A stretch of DNA of 64,000 nt. Origin: Nymphaea colorata. Lineage: Eukaryota > Streptophyta > Magnoliopsida > Nymphaeales > Nymphaeaceae. Shown piece after piece: positions 45,249-57,530 of the stretch. The stretch spans positions 9,367,001 through 9,431,000 of the forward strand of contig NC_045148.1 in the NCBI RefSeq assembly GCF_008831285.2. Direction: 5' to 3'. Under the pieces are notes generated by a model. It did not search any database. It was not told the DNA's origin and was given only the letters and a program-made list of their open reading frames with translations. Numbering within the stretch: the stretch's first letter is position 1; each line of letters begins with the position of its first letter. Made by a program: the position numbers and the translations under genes.

Positions 45249-45302
45249 GGCCACCTTTCGACAAACTATCAGCAATCAAGGTAGGTAGGTCACGGTTAAT
45301 GA

Positions 45303-45320
45303 TTATATATATACATATAA
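45303..45320 (-). promoter_or_regulatory. Possible TATA region of the desulfhydrase gene
   Basis: A TATATATACATATAA stretch lies 55-70 bases upstream of the start codon. In this AT-rich DNA such a run may be chance; if real, the 5' UTR would be only about 30 bases. Confidence 0.25.
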
Positions 45321-45339
45321 TTTGTCTATTTTTTGGGAG

Positions 45340-48092
45340 AGAAATATACACTAAAACAAAAGAGTTGGAGTATTCTAAAGTTTTTTTTTAATAAATACAT
45401 GTATATTTTACACTTTTAATATTTTCATAATCTCCTTTCCATCTTTACATTTTTTTTATCTTATCAGAAGTGTTTTGGGGTCATACATCCTTATACATGA
45501 ACATGAATGTGCCCCTAATTCCATCGAGTTAGTGTGATTAGACAAATTTCAAGATGTTAAAGATTTCAATATATATATATATATATATATATAACATGTT
45601 GTTCTAGAAATTTTTTTTCACAAAGACTATAAAGTTAGATTTGTCTTTAGAAGAAATGACATATTACAAACTCATGAACTGCTGATATAAAATGAGATAA
45701 ACCCCTAAGAAGAGCATATCGATAATCGTTATTGTAGAACTTTTTGATTTAGCAAGGAAGACTGCAATAGTGTGGAATCAAAACTTAATAAACGCGCAAT
45801 AATGTGAGCTCGGGGTAAGACCCACCCAATGCACTAAATGTTCAAATTTGATTACGGAATCAAATCGAAGATCTAACAAGAAAATATCTCTTCACTGTTG
45901 CTTGCTCGAACCCACTTGTCTTGGCACTATTCGGCTACTTTGCAGTGGGGTTCTCCTGCTTTACCACCAGGGGTATTTTGGTCATTTTATCACACGAGCA
46001 TTGAGTTCAGTGATTGAACACGAGTCGAGTTGAGCTCATGAGCACCACTCAACTCTTGGATCACTTGCCTCGAGCTCAATTCAAAGCTTCACAATGGTCA
46101 GCTCGAGTTCGACTTGATAAACCAAGTCAAAATCCAGCTTGACTCTTTTAAGCTCGAGAGACTGAAAGACTCACGCCAGCAGCTGGCTGTGGAGTAAAAT
46201 TTTGAAAGATTTTAGCATAATTTCCTAAACTAGTTACGGCCAAGCCGAGTTGAGTTCCTGTAACTTGAACTCGACTCTTTTGACAGCTCAAGCTAAGTTA
46301 AAATCGATAACCGATCGAGCTCATACACGCGAGTTTGTCGAGCCCAAGCTCGACTCATTGTTCAGCCCGAGCAGACGAACCAAGAAGACAAACCAAACAA
46401 ATTGTAACAAATGGAAATTGGGTAAGGGAAACTTAGCAGCTGAAAGCAACCAGCTCAGCTTACAGAAAGGCCCTTTTTCTTTTTCCAAAAGTTCAGCAAA
46501 CATGCTCAACTTTAGATTTGTTTAACTTAACCGCTTAAATTGTATAAGAAACGGCAGTTAAATGAAGGACATTCATAACTTAAACATGTTTTTGCCGTTG
46601 TACTACCACTTAAGGTTGAGCACTGGGCCGGGCTGCCAATGGGTACCTGGTATCCAGCCTGACTCGAGCCCGGGACTGGACCGGAAAAAAAGGATACCGG
46701 GCTGGCCTGATAATTTATCTGGCTGGTCCGGTTGGGCCTGAGTTTCGGTGTTGAGCCGGTCCAAGACCAGCTCCTTATCGGGCCGGCCTGATGCCTAGGC
46801 GTATTACCAATTGGTCAAACCCTTTATGTCTCAAAGGGGCATAACATAGTTAGTCACACAACTAATGTATAAAAGTAGGCTGCCTTCTGATTTCCGTGGG
46901 TGCTACTTTCTTAAACCGTAAACACCGTAAACGGTAGGAGTGTAACACTTTAATCGACAAGTATGCTATATCCTATCCAGGTTCTGACACAGCCCAAGTT
47001 CTAGAGGAAAAGAGAATATGGGGATGCCCAAGATAGTGTTCGGATCTTTTTTCCAATCCTCATAAAGGGGTCAGGGCCCTTGTAATGCTAAATTATAGTG
47101 TTCCATTGGATGTTGAAATGTGAAACTTCTTTAACTACAATGGTTTTAGCTTTAAATAAACCTCCCAGCCAAGTAGACGTGAAGGGCTCATAATTTTAGT
47201 CAACCGAAAAAAATAATAACTTTGGTGACAATGATGATGGCATTTGGGCAGGAAAACTAATATATTATTGAGTATTGATTAAGCATGAGATAATGTTTAA
47301 TAATGTAAGCAAACATGGTAATAAAAATACTGCCGTGGAGAGTCAATTAGAATAAGATGCATTCTTTATCATATCTGATTCATATATTGGGATTCGGATT
47401 AGCGTACCCATGAAGAGAAGTCTATATCATGTCCCAAATTCGGTATTTAAATTCGCAACTGGATTCGAATCGCGTTATTATATTTTAACAACAGACTTTA
47501 AAAATGTGTAGATCTTAGAAATAGGAAAATTCAATTGGCTTATTATGTGATCAAATATTTATTTGACACTGGATCCAAATCCGAACCTCATTGCAAGTCA
47601 TCTTCTAAATCCAATACGAATTCCTAATCTGATGCAAAATGTATTTTTGTTATATATTCAACTTATCAAAACAGTTTGGGTCGATATCTGATCCAAATAT
47701 GGCTTATTTAAAATAATTCGGCCTGATCCAAATCCAATCGATTGACATCCGGAGCTGGTTTCCATCCCAACAGTACGCATTCACCTACGTCAACTATAAC
47801 CCATTAGATTCCAAAAATAAAAAAATATTATTATTATTTTATTAATTTTCTAGTATATTGGTTGTCGTATGAGCCGAGATAATTAGCTGATTTGACCAAT
47901 ACATGCCTGATATCAACTATTTTTTATGAAGACAGTTTCAAAACCTTTTGTCATATAAGGGCTAATTTACTTCATCATCTCATAAATAATAATAATGATA
48001 ATACTAATAAGGTGTCAGCTTCCTTGTGTGATCAAGGACGTCAAATGGAAGATTAGGGCCGGTAGGAAATCGGTGGGGCCCACAACTTCCAT

Positions 48093-48161
<69 letters not shown>

Positions 48162-48400
48162 TTAAATTCATGGGAAGGGGGTAAATAACCTGCCACCCGA
48201 ACAATAGGCCCAAAAAAACCTTCCCTTCTTTATTTGCCTCTAAAGTCTCTCAGAGTTGGTAGAGTATATTGGGTTCAAAGTAGTAACATTTATGAGAATT
48301 GAACTAATGATGCACATTTTAGGCGACTACCCAAATAGTTATGCTATGTCCCTTGAACCTTGCGAAATAGGCCTTTTGATAGTGTTTGGTAACTCGGATT
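45340..48400. other. Intergenic DNA with degenerate dispersed repeats
   Basis: Contains (TA)n at 45571-45592 and 48097-48160; GAGCTCGAG-type low-complexity words at 46000-46400; a GGGCCGGGCTG-rich stretch at 46620-46800; and a GATTCGAATCC-type repeat at 47340-47760. No gene or RNA gene recognised. Confidence 0.5.
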
Positions 48401-48600
48401 TAGGGGCGGAGGGTAGGGGGGGGCCGCGCCTACGCCATGGCTCCACCGCAGCCAATGAATTTTTTTTTTTTTACATTGAAAAAAATAATATTTTTTAATT
48501 ATGTAATATATTTTTTGTATTAGAATTCAGTTTGGCACTACCCAGATCCAAAGGTCGGACTGTCGGTTCGCCCCTAAAGAAAATTCTGGCTCCGCCCCTG
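48401..48600. mobile_element. Non-autonomous hAT-type element (MITE), 200 bp
   Basis: Starts TAGGGGCGGAGGGTAGGGGG and ends CTGGCTCCGCCCCTG. Flanked by CTCGGATT (48393-48400) and CTGGGATT (48601-48608), an 8-bp target duplication with one change. Internal words (GCCATGGCTCCACC, CCCCTAAAGAAAATTCTGGC) match the element at 18657-18870. Confidence 0.88.
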
Positions 48601-48608
48601 CTGGGATT

Positions 48609-49591
48609 AGTATATCATGTCGCATTCCACATAATACAATGTTCCTTTTCCTAATGGCCCTCTTTGGGTTTAGACTTTTTGTATCACAAATTTTTAACTT
48701 GCAGGCTTCATGGTGACATCCGCTTGGCGTAGTTATACGTTAGCACTGATGCTTCACGGCGTCACTGAATATTAATAAACCACAGTGGGTCCGTCAGAGT
48801 TTTGACTAGAGCCTGCACCTGAATGTACATATATATCTCTATTCTACTCAAGATTCATATCATGCTTTTTATGTTCGTTTTTCCTTTCTTGTTTAAGGGA
48901 TCAAGCACTGACTTGATGCCAACTATCTCTGTCGTGGTTTCCCCGTAGGACAATGCTACTTTAATTGCATTCTTTTTTGGCCAAAGTGGACCTTATGTAT
49001 CTCATGATCCTTCAGACCAATTCAGTAAGATCTTATTAAAGAATGTCCACTTCTGCTATTCAAATCTCAATGGTTTATAGTGTTTGCATAAGCTTTTAAT
49101 AGGATTCCACTCACAATGCTTTATATGTCATGAGGCTTGATGGGATCTAGGTGTCATGCATAACTCGGTCTCGGCCCGACTAAATGCTCAAAGAGGAAAG
49201 TGGGCAGGGGGACGGGGGAAGAAGCTTATGTGTCGAACCCCTTTATAAAGACACTTGCTGCCTACCCTATGAAAGGATGATATGAAAGGGCCCATGGCCC
49301 ACCCAAGGGCCAGCATGAATTTAAGGATGTCAATATATTCGATTTGAATTGACTATAAATCCAAAAAAAATATTTCAAAGAGTTTGGATACGGAAAAAAA
49401 AAATTAAATTTTGATTAAGAAATTAGACTGGATTCAGATTTAGATTTAAGAAATGACATCCAGTTATATTTAAATTTAGATATATATAAATATCTGATCG
49501 GCTTCTTATTAAGATTCAGGAGCACTTAGTAATGCAATTACTGCGTTACCAAATATTGCAAGACATTGAGCCAAAAGACTTCAATTAGGTT
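48609..49591. other. Intergenic DNA, no gene seen
   Basis: Unique AT-rich sequence, with a GATTCGAAT-type degenerate stretch at 49330-49510. Confidence 0.4.
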
Positions 49592-49785
49592 TAGGGGTGG
49601 AGCTAAGGTAGGGCCCGCATGGGCCCTACACACCTTAACTTTTTTTTTAAAAAAAAATTACATGTAAATTTTAGAAAATTTTACTTGTTGTATATGAAAA
49701 TTTTGAAAAATGATAATTCGGCCATAATAAAAATTTAGAAACTTTAATTCGGCCTCCCTCATAAAAAATTTCTGGCTTCGCCCCT
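49592..49785. mobile_element. hAT-type element of the same family
   Basis: Starts TAGGGGTGGAGCTAAGG and ends AAATTTCTGGCTTCGCCCCTC. The possible 8-bp flanks ATTAGGTT and ATCAAGTT agree at six positions. Internal sequence is AT-rich (poly-A/T at 49640-49660). Ends assign it to the 18657 family. Confidence 0.7.
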
Positions 49786-50756
49786 CATCAAGTTTGAACC
49801 CGCCAATAGCTTGCCCATGGTAATGTTGATCGGCGTAAGCATAGAGGTTGAAAGCCAATGAGCTGCATCTCAAGTGAGTGAATGTCATACATATACTAGT
49901 GCGGTTCTCAACTTGTTTTGTTGCACTATCAAATATCTTTTATTCTTTTGGTCGAACAGCAGGAACCACGACGTACGTCCTGTTCTGTTGTTCTTGGAAC
50001 CGGGTGGATCTGTTCCTCTTTGAACAGATGTGACCTATTCTTAGTTTATTTTCTAGGAACATGAACAGGCTATGTAGTCTATCCTTGTTTGATTCACTAA
50101 GTTGGAACAGCAAGGTGATTATTAGGACAGGCTAAGGCATGGTGACATGGAAATGTAATTATAGCGCTTATAAGAAGATTTGCCAGTATGTGCACCATAC
50201 ATTTTTTTTTTTACCCTCAAGGAGAGTGGTTAAATCCACTACCACTAAGAGAGGCCATCGTCTCTTCCCTATGCCCATCACCCTCAGTGTTTATAGAGAT
50301 TGTTTCAGAACCTATTACAGCCGATGAGATGAGCTCATTGGGTTGTGACAATGGCCACGAGATTTGAATATCAGATTTTCTTTTTGAAGTGGACCACCTT
50401 GTCGTCCAGTGTGCTGCAAAGTAATGCACCATACTTGAAGACGGCACAATACTATAATAATTGCATCTCGTTCAGCATGTCACTAGAAACAACAAATTAA
50501 ATTGTGAAAACAAATTGAACTAAAAAAATGTTGATGAGTGCACACTTTCTTTAAAAATTTTTATAAAGTAATAGACATTTTAGACATTTCAACCTTTTCA
50601 CAATTTTTTTTCTAACCTTCTAAATTTTTTTTTTTTAATTTTAATAGAGATATTTTGGTCATTGCACCCTCCTTTGCATAATTTTTCATGTGCAGGGGTG
50701 TGCACATAACCAGCTTCGGTCTTCTTTCTCAACACCGCCACTACCTTTTCCGACAA

Positions 50757-50802
<46 letters not shown>

Positions 50803-50920
50803 TCTTCCTCACACACACACACACACAAAAGAAGGTTCATATGAACGCATTTTAAAATTTATTCAAGTTTAGTTCCCTAACTTTAATCCTTATGGACTCC
50901 TACTTATACATGAATTCAAG
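49786..50920. other. Intergenic DNA with (CT)n tract
   Basis: No gene recognised. A pure (CT)n tract lies at 50759-50798 and an (AC)n run at 50811-50825. Confidence 0.45.
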
Positions 50921-51097
50921 CAATGACAGAGCTACATATGGGATGGTCTGGCCCGTTGCCCACACCAACCCCTCAATATTTCTTTATTTTCACATTAACA
51001 TTTTCAAATATTTGCTTTGTCATATATATGAGTGCCCTTTTAAATATGAAAATCTGTGAATGAGTGCCCCTAAAAAAATTTTTTTGCTCCACCAGTA
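50921..51097. mobile_element. Possible degenerate hAT-type element
   Basis: Ends CAATGACAGAGCTA and TTGCTCCACCAGTA are roughly inverted. Flanks AATTCAAG and AATTGAAT agree at six of eight bases. The interior CCCCTAAAAAAATTTT resembles the family's right end. The assignment is tentative. Confidence 0.45.
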
Positions 51098-52449
51098 AAT
51101 TGAATCGAAGGTTTCTACTTTTTTAGGGCAGCTACAATGGTAGAAGATGTTCTTGTGGAAAGTTTCGTATCTTGGCAATTAGCATCAATTTAGTTTGTGC
51201 ATGTCTTAACTGTGCGACTCATTTGTGTGGTTTTTCCATGGAAAATTTGTTTGATTCTTATGTTTCATGCCTGTGTTTTTTCCTTTTTCTCCTCTCTTAC
51301 GCCCTGTTTGGTTGGAGAGAAAGTGAGAGATTAAGCAATTCCTTTTTTGTTTGGCTGACTAATTAAAAATGAGGAAAATAAAAAAAGTTTGTAGAAAAAA
51401 AAATGAAGGGAAAGAAAATGAGAGTGTAGTGTAAATCCAATCCCTCCAAAATTGGAGGGATTGGGAAGTAAATGAAAAAAAGGGATTGAGCATTCCTTTC
51501 CTTCATCTCTCTCTCTTTTGATAATAACATGGACTAAATTTACAGAAAAAATGGACTAGAAAAATGGGGATTGTGAAACTCTGTATTCAGAATTAACTTC
51601 TTTAATTTCCTTAAAACAAATTTTCAAAATATGTTTTAATGTTTTTCATTCAAAAGCATGCACTTGTGAATTATTTTCTAAACTTAAGCAGTTATTTGTA
51701 ATTAATCCCGATGTCAGATTTTGTTTTAAAATGTATAAAAATTGAGCAAATTTCTCTTCATTTTTCAAAAAGTCAAAAAGAAATGAATTTTGATGTTAGT
51801 ATCCAACATTTGCGGGACGGATTGGGATTAGATTTTACTAACAAGATGACATGAGTCGCAAAATTTCCTTCCTAGATTGTTTCTTGTTTGTTGGGCAGTT
51901 GTTATCTTATGAACAAGCATGACTTATTTTTACCAGAAACAATCCTAAACCAGTGAAATAAGAACAGCTCACAGAGACACGATTCTTTTCATAACGCATG
52001 TGAAATAGCTAAATAGGATTAAAAATACATCAGCATTTTGGGCTATATGTGAATTTTCTATTCTTGTATTCTTGAATTCGGTTCATTACCGTAAGATCCA
52101 AATGAGTAGTCAAAATACATCAGCATTATGTGAATTTTCTATTCTTGTATTCTTGAATTCTCCTTTCTCACAAATTTTTAAATAAATTTTATATTTCTCA
52201 AGCACCTTGTGATCTGGGAGATTCTATTCCAGCGAGATTCGCCACCCTGATTCTCGGAGTCGGCGTGAAAAGTTAAGGTTAGGGAACACTCTCCGAAGTC
52301 CAAACGAGATCCCTACTCCTGGTTTTAACGCTCCCCACCAGGCGTTTTCCCTTTCAGTTACCTAGTGCGGCTGTTGCTTGTGGTCTCACTTGGTCAGGGG
52401 TGCTTGACCAGACCGGCGATCGTTTCTGGGGGAGTGCACAAGAAAAGCA
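51098..52449. other. Upstream region of the GDSL esterase gene
   Basis: A MITE-like stretch beginning GCCCTGTTTGGTTGGAGAG lies at about 51301-51560. A direct repeat (ATACATCAGCATT then TGTGAATTTTCTATTCTTGT) occurs at 52022-52079 and 52112-52160. The GC-richer last 200 bases are probably 5' UTR and core promoter. Confidence 0.45.
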
Positions 52450-55400
52450 ATGAGGCCTCGGATCGTTCTATTCGGAGATTCTCTCACCGAGCAATCCTTC
52501 AGGCCTGGCGGATGGGGGGCGTCCCTCGCAGACGCCTATTCTCGCAAGGTAATATACATCATTCTCTTTCTTTCACGTTGTATAGTTTGTCTCTTCCATG
52601 ATAAGTTCTTCACTTCGGTCCTTCTCGTGCTATTGTGGTTATTTCTTCTAATTATGATGCCATGTTGATCCCCAATTCATAGAACTGGTAGGTGGTGACG
52701 GTTTCTTTCAAGATTCCTTAGTAAAGAAATTGAGCTTCTTATAGGTAATCTTTTAGGACTTTTCAGGAAAGGGGATGCTTGTTTTGTACATGTCGATTTT
52801 GCTTGTTTTTAGTCGTTTCTCTCTCTGTCGATCCCCTTCCAATCTGTCTTACATTTTTTTTTAATATTAGTGACAGGCTTTTGTATAGATTGTTCAGCAT
52901 GATGATTGTCAAGTTCCTTCCTTTACTCTGCCTATCTTTGCTGAACTATGTTGTTCTAATCCTTTTTTTTTTTTTTTTTTGCTTCTTGGTGTTGTCTGTT
53001 TATTATGAAATCCAGGCAGACATAGTTGTTCGAGGTTATGGTGGGTATAACAGTAGATGGGCTCTCTTCCTGCTTGATCGCTTGTTTCCTCTTGTGAGTT
53101 TCTCTTTCCTTGTTCTTCCTCCGGCTTATGTCATGTTAAATTTTTTGTTTTAATCAGGGTCTTAAATTTTATTTCTTTGAGAAGTGCAAGGGGTGCCATT
53201 CGTTTACAGAGACTGTAATACGTTTGCCATGATGAAGTCTCCATGTAATGCAGATTCTTTGAGGCAACTGCACGGGGTTCTCTTTTCTAATGGAATCTAA
53301 ATTTTGCGTCTTTGAGATGGGTAAAGTTTATTATTCTTTTACTAATAGCGTCATAGGTTTGCCATGATTCACTCTCGAACTATGCAATGAAGATTCTTCA
53401 AGGAGGCTACGTTTATGGGGTTCCATTCCAACTCACCAAGTTCAATCATCAGCCATGTGGAGGCAGTCAACTGCTTCTATGCACGTCGACTTTGTTGGTT
53501 GTTGTCATGAAATGAGCCATAAGCTCGTGGCTTCATTAGCCTATTCCCAAAAACAATTTATAGTTTTTGCATTTAATATGAAACATTTCTAAACTTTGTT
53601 AGCTTTTGATATTAAACAATGCCTCCTCTCACAACTTTTAGAAAAATGCTGCAACTTCACCTATATCCACAGCTGCATCAAACGTGCACTACAAAAGGCA
53701 GTTTATCTAGTCCTAGATCTGTCTTTCTAGCAGGTGGGAATTTGCTTTACGTGGATGACTTTATTAAACTTGACATGCTACATGGACTTAATTCTGAATT
53801 TGCCATGGCGAATATGCAAACATCTAAGAACTGCGTGTTATTAAGACCAACCAAATGATTTAAAATTTATCTTGCCAGAAGAAGTGCTTTCAAAAGTTAT
53901 GCAGTCTTGATTTGTTAACTTTCATATGATATAAGTGCATAAGAAGTGCTATAGGATGATAGCACATTGTTCAAGTCATCTTGCATGAACTGACTTTTTT
54001 CATTAAAAAAAGAGAGGATTGTGGCCCGTTCCTTTACTTAGTAATTTGAACAGATGTACGAGAAATTATTCCAAAAGGACTTCAAAACATGTTAAATGTG
54101 GACACACACAAGTGTGTTGGCATGTTTATGTCTGCTTTATTTCTTCTTTTCCAATTTATAAACTTCTTCAGTTGAAGATGTTTGATTTTTCACATAATCA
54201 TCTGGATGTTTTTCACATGTTCTGAATCTGGCCTTTCACAGCCTGCCGCTGGTTTCTAGTCCCCTCTGACTCCATACTTCTTATTTTTCTAGGTTTTCCT
54301 GCTACTCCGAAAAGCCTGACTGTATTATCCATGTTATATCACGTAGCTCAAATCTTGTCAGTGTACCCTCACCTTAGAGATGCCTTGTTCCTCCTCTCCA
54401 CCAGCTATAACTTCTCCCTTTTCCCTTTCCGTGTCCTCCCTGTTTCTGAGAGTTGATTTTCAGGACTTGATGATCTACCATATCTTGAAGGTTCATTTTA
54501 GCAAATTAAGTTTCCTAAAATTCAGGAGGTAACATATCTGCATGCACGATCTAATTAGTGCAGTTGTTAAAGCTGAAAAATTGCTGACAAATGAATGTCT
54601 AGCTTCACAACTGATGTCATCCTTCGAGGGCATGGTTATATTTGATCTAGGACTAGGAGCTGTTTGGTATTAATTTTCAAATCCCAGATAATTCTGAGAG
54701 TTGTTTTTCTGGGACTATTTTTTAGTTTGTCTAGCATCATTAAGATTCCCTTTGATTTTTAACTTGAAGATATAATTATCGACTGACTTGCCTCCTTTTT
54801 CTTATTTTTATTGTCATAGTGACCTCCCTATTTATGTTATGGCATTTTTCGGATACTTAAAATCATTCAGCAGATGTCTGAAATTGCACATGCATTTTCA
54901 GCAAACCACTAATTAATTGGATAACGTGTGTGCCTGCTTTGCAGGGATCTGAGGATCCTCCAGTTGCTGCCACTGTGTTTTTTGGAGCCAATGATGCAGC
55001 ACTCTTGGGAAGAAGCAATGAAAGACAACATGTGCCAATTTTGGAATACAAAGAAAACCTTAGGAAGATTGTTTGTCATCTGAAGGTATGACACATATTC
55101 TGGATATTGCTTATATCTGGAAACACCTCTCTGCATGTGTAGTTCTCTACTTTCTTTGAATCCATAGCAGTACTTACTACTGTGGGAGATTGTGAGTTGG
55201 AGGTCAAATTTTGTGCACTTCAGTTCTGATTCAGTAGTCGCCTTTTATTCTGGGGTAACAAGCTTTGTGTGTGGCGCTGTTCTCTTTTTCCTTCCCACAT
55301 TGTCAAGCAATTTTTTTTATGTGTTTGCAGAAATTATCACCTACTATGCTAGTGCTGCTGATAACTCCTCCTCCAGTTGATGAGATTGGCAGGAGAGCAT

Positions 55401-56297
55401 ATGCAAGGTCTGAAGCTTCCTAATGCGTATTTTTGTTTTCTGCAAGGTTTCTTCCACATCTGCATGTATGGCTGTCAGAACAGTGTGGGGCGTTGTCTTT
55501 AAGAAGGTGTTGATCTATAAGCTGATATGTAGAACATACACGTCTCTTTGCTCATGACTAGTTTAGGTTTCGCTTGCTACTTGGATACTTTGGCATATCC
55601 AATATCTGGGCAGTCTATGACCTGTCAAAAAATCTGGGTTGTGACTTATCAACATTTTGCTCCATGCTTTTTTTGTCTCTCTCAATTTTATCATTTGGAT
55701 GCACTTTCCTGTCATTGTGTGAGTTATTCGTGTTTTGCTGAACCTTTCCTTAGGCATTCAAATGAGTAGATAATCTATTTCTCCTACAACTAAACAAAAA
55801 AAGCAGAAAATTTGAAATTACAAACTTTTGTTTATTGATTAGATGTGACTTCTGTTTTTGTAACAGTTTGACTTTACCTTTGCCTAATGTGAATATTGAT
55901 TTATAGATCCATATATGGAGAGAATGCTTCAGAGTTGTCTGAGAGGACAAATGAAATGACAGGAGTTTATGCTCACCGGTGTGTAGAACTTGCTACCGAG
56001 ATGGGTGTCTCCTGTGTGAATATATGGTCTAAGATGCAGGAGACGGCAGGGTGGCAGAAATTTTTAAGGTTTGTGTGAGATCTCTTTATTGCTTTTCAGA
56101 AGCTGCTCATGTTCATAATTGATGATTTATGTTTTTTCAGTGATGGACTACATTTCACGGCAGAAGGCAATGCTGTATTGTATGAAGAGGTCATCAAGGT
56201 GCTTTTTGCTGGGGGTCTCTGTGAACCAAAAATGCCATATGATTTTCCTCATCATTCAGAGGTTGATCCACAAGATCCTAAGAAGTCATTCAGCTAG
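52450..56297 (+). CDS. GDSL/SGNH-hydrolase esterase (isoamyl acetate-hydrolysing esterase-like)
   Basis: Six exons, 52450-52548, 53016-53093, 54945-55085, 55331-55407, 55907-56068 and 56141-56297, give 237 residues; phases agree at every junction. Block I is VLFGDSLTEQS with the nucleophile Ser near residue 11. The block II Gly lies in GYGGYNSRWA. Block III is FFGANDAAL with the Asn. Block V is DGLHFTAEGN with the catalytic Asp and His. At 237 residues it fits the short plant SGNH esterases related to yeast IAH1 and Arabidopsis At5g45920 and CPRD49, which lack a signal peptide and are presumed intracellular. Physiological substrate unknown. The exon 4 donor (AG/GTCTGA) is weak but keeps the frame. 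It appears intact. Confidence 0.95.
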
Positions 56298-57279
56298 AAT
56301 GGCATCTCATCTTTTTACTGAGTATATGATTGACTGCGGATACATCTTAAGTAGCTCCATTGAGTTACATTTATTCAGTATTTTTCCTGTATATGGTTGA
56401 TTTTTATGTTAGTTATGGGAAAAAGGGTTACAGTGCTACTGCTCCTGGGCACTCGGAGGAAAAAAAAAAAGAAAAAAAAAGCGAATGCTTATCTCCTTTT
56501 TGAAGTAACAAGGCAAAGCTAATCCTTTTGGTGCAATTGATGAACAAGATGCGGCGAAGTTTAGTTTCTCTAATTTTGCCAATGTGCATGCGTATTTTTC
56601 TTTGTTCTTTTGTCTTTTCTTTTCTTTGCAACGACGAGAGAAACCAACGAAGTTCTTGAACCTGTCAACCTCTTCGGTTCAGGATGTGCATGTTTGCTCT
56701 ATTGTGTTTGAGGGATTCCTTAGTATAGAGTTCCTGGCTATCATTTTCTTTGCCTGAAAATAGTCCCAACCTTTTTATAGGCAAGACGCGTCATGAAATT
56801 AAGTCCAGACCCCCTCTACTCAAGATTGTTAAGTAAACAAAGCTGGCTTGGTGTAAGGCCGTTTCTGAAAATGTCCATGCATGCTTCTGCTGATCACTTG
56901 ATTCGAATCCCGAAGTCAGTGTGTTGTACCATTTTTTGCATCATTAATCTGGTACTCACTAGAGCAATGCCAACATTTAAAATCACTTCAAAATGTGTCT
57001 AGCCTTCTAACGATCCCAACAATCTTGATCCGGTTAAAATTTGTTTGGTGGGAATATGAAAACGGGAAAAGGATTAACCCGAAAAGAACAGAGAAAACCT
57101 GCCTTGCCTGCAATATGTCTAAGATTACACAGTGCACCGTTTTTGATATTGTGCTAAAATCAGTCAACAGTCTCTTGTAAGAGACTTCCCCTGCAACCCA
57201 AATTCCTCATGAAGCAAACCCCTCATCTCAGGACCTGAGCTCCGTCTTTCTTTTAGGGGTGTAGCATAACTAGTGAGGC
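56298..57279. other. 3' flank of the GDSL gene
   Basis: The first 100-400 bases are probably 3' UTR. The rest has no recognisable feature. Confidence 0.4.
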
Positions 57280-57530
57280 TTCCATGGGTTTTACTCTAGA
57301 CTGCAAACGTTAGATTCACTGCACTCCAGTTGACAAATGTCTCGCTTTCAATCCAGGTCTTAAAGCAGCCATGGACCTTGAGAACATGAAAAAAGTCCAG
57401 TCATCAGTTCGATTTCCGTGAGTTTTACTCTAGACTGCAAACGTTAGATTCACTGCACTCCAGTTGACAAATGTCCCGCTTTCAATCCAGGTTTTAAAGC
57501 AGCCATGGACCTCGAGAACATGGAAAAAAA
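57280..57530. repeat. 134-bp tandem repeat, two copies
   Basis: TTTTACTCTAGACTGCAAAC and the following sequence to GGACCTTGAGAACATG recur with a 134-base offset (copies from about 57280 and 57414) and only a few base changes. Confidence 0.9.

Noticed and set aside
45249-45275. Longer N-terminus for the desulfhydrase
   Set aside because: The upstream start would be a TTG; the ATG at 45246-45248 is the sensible start.
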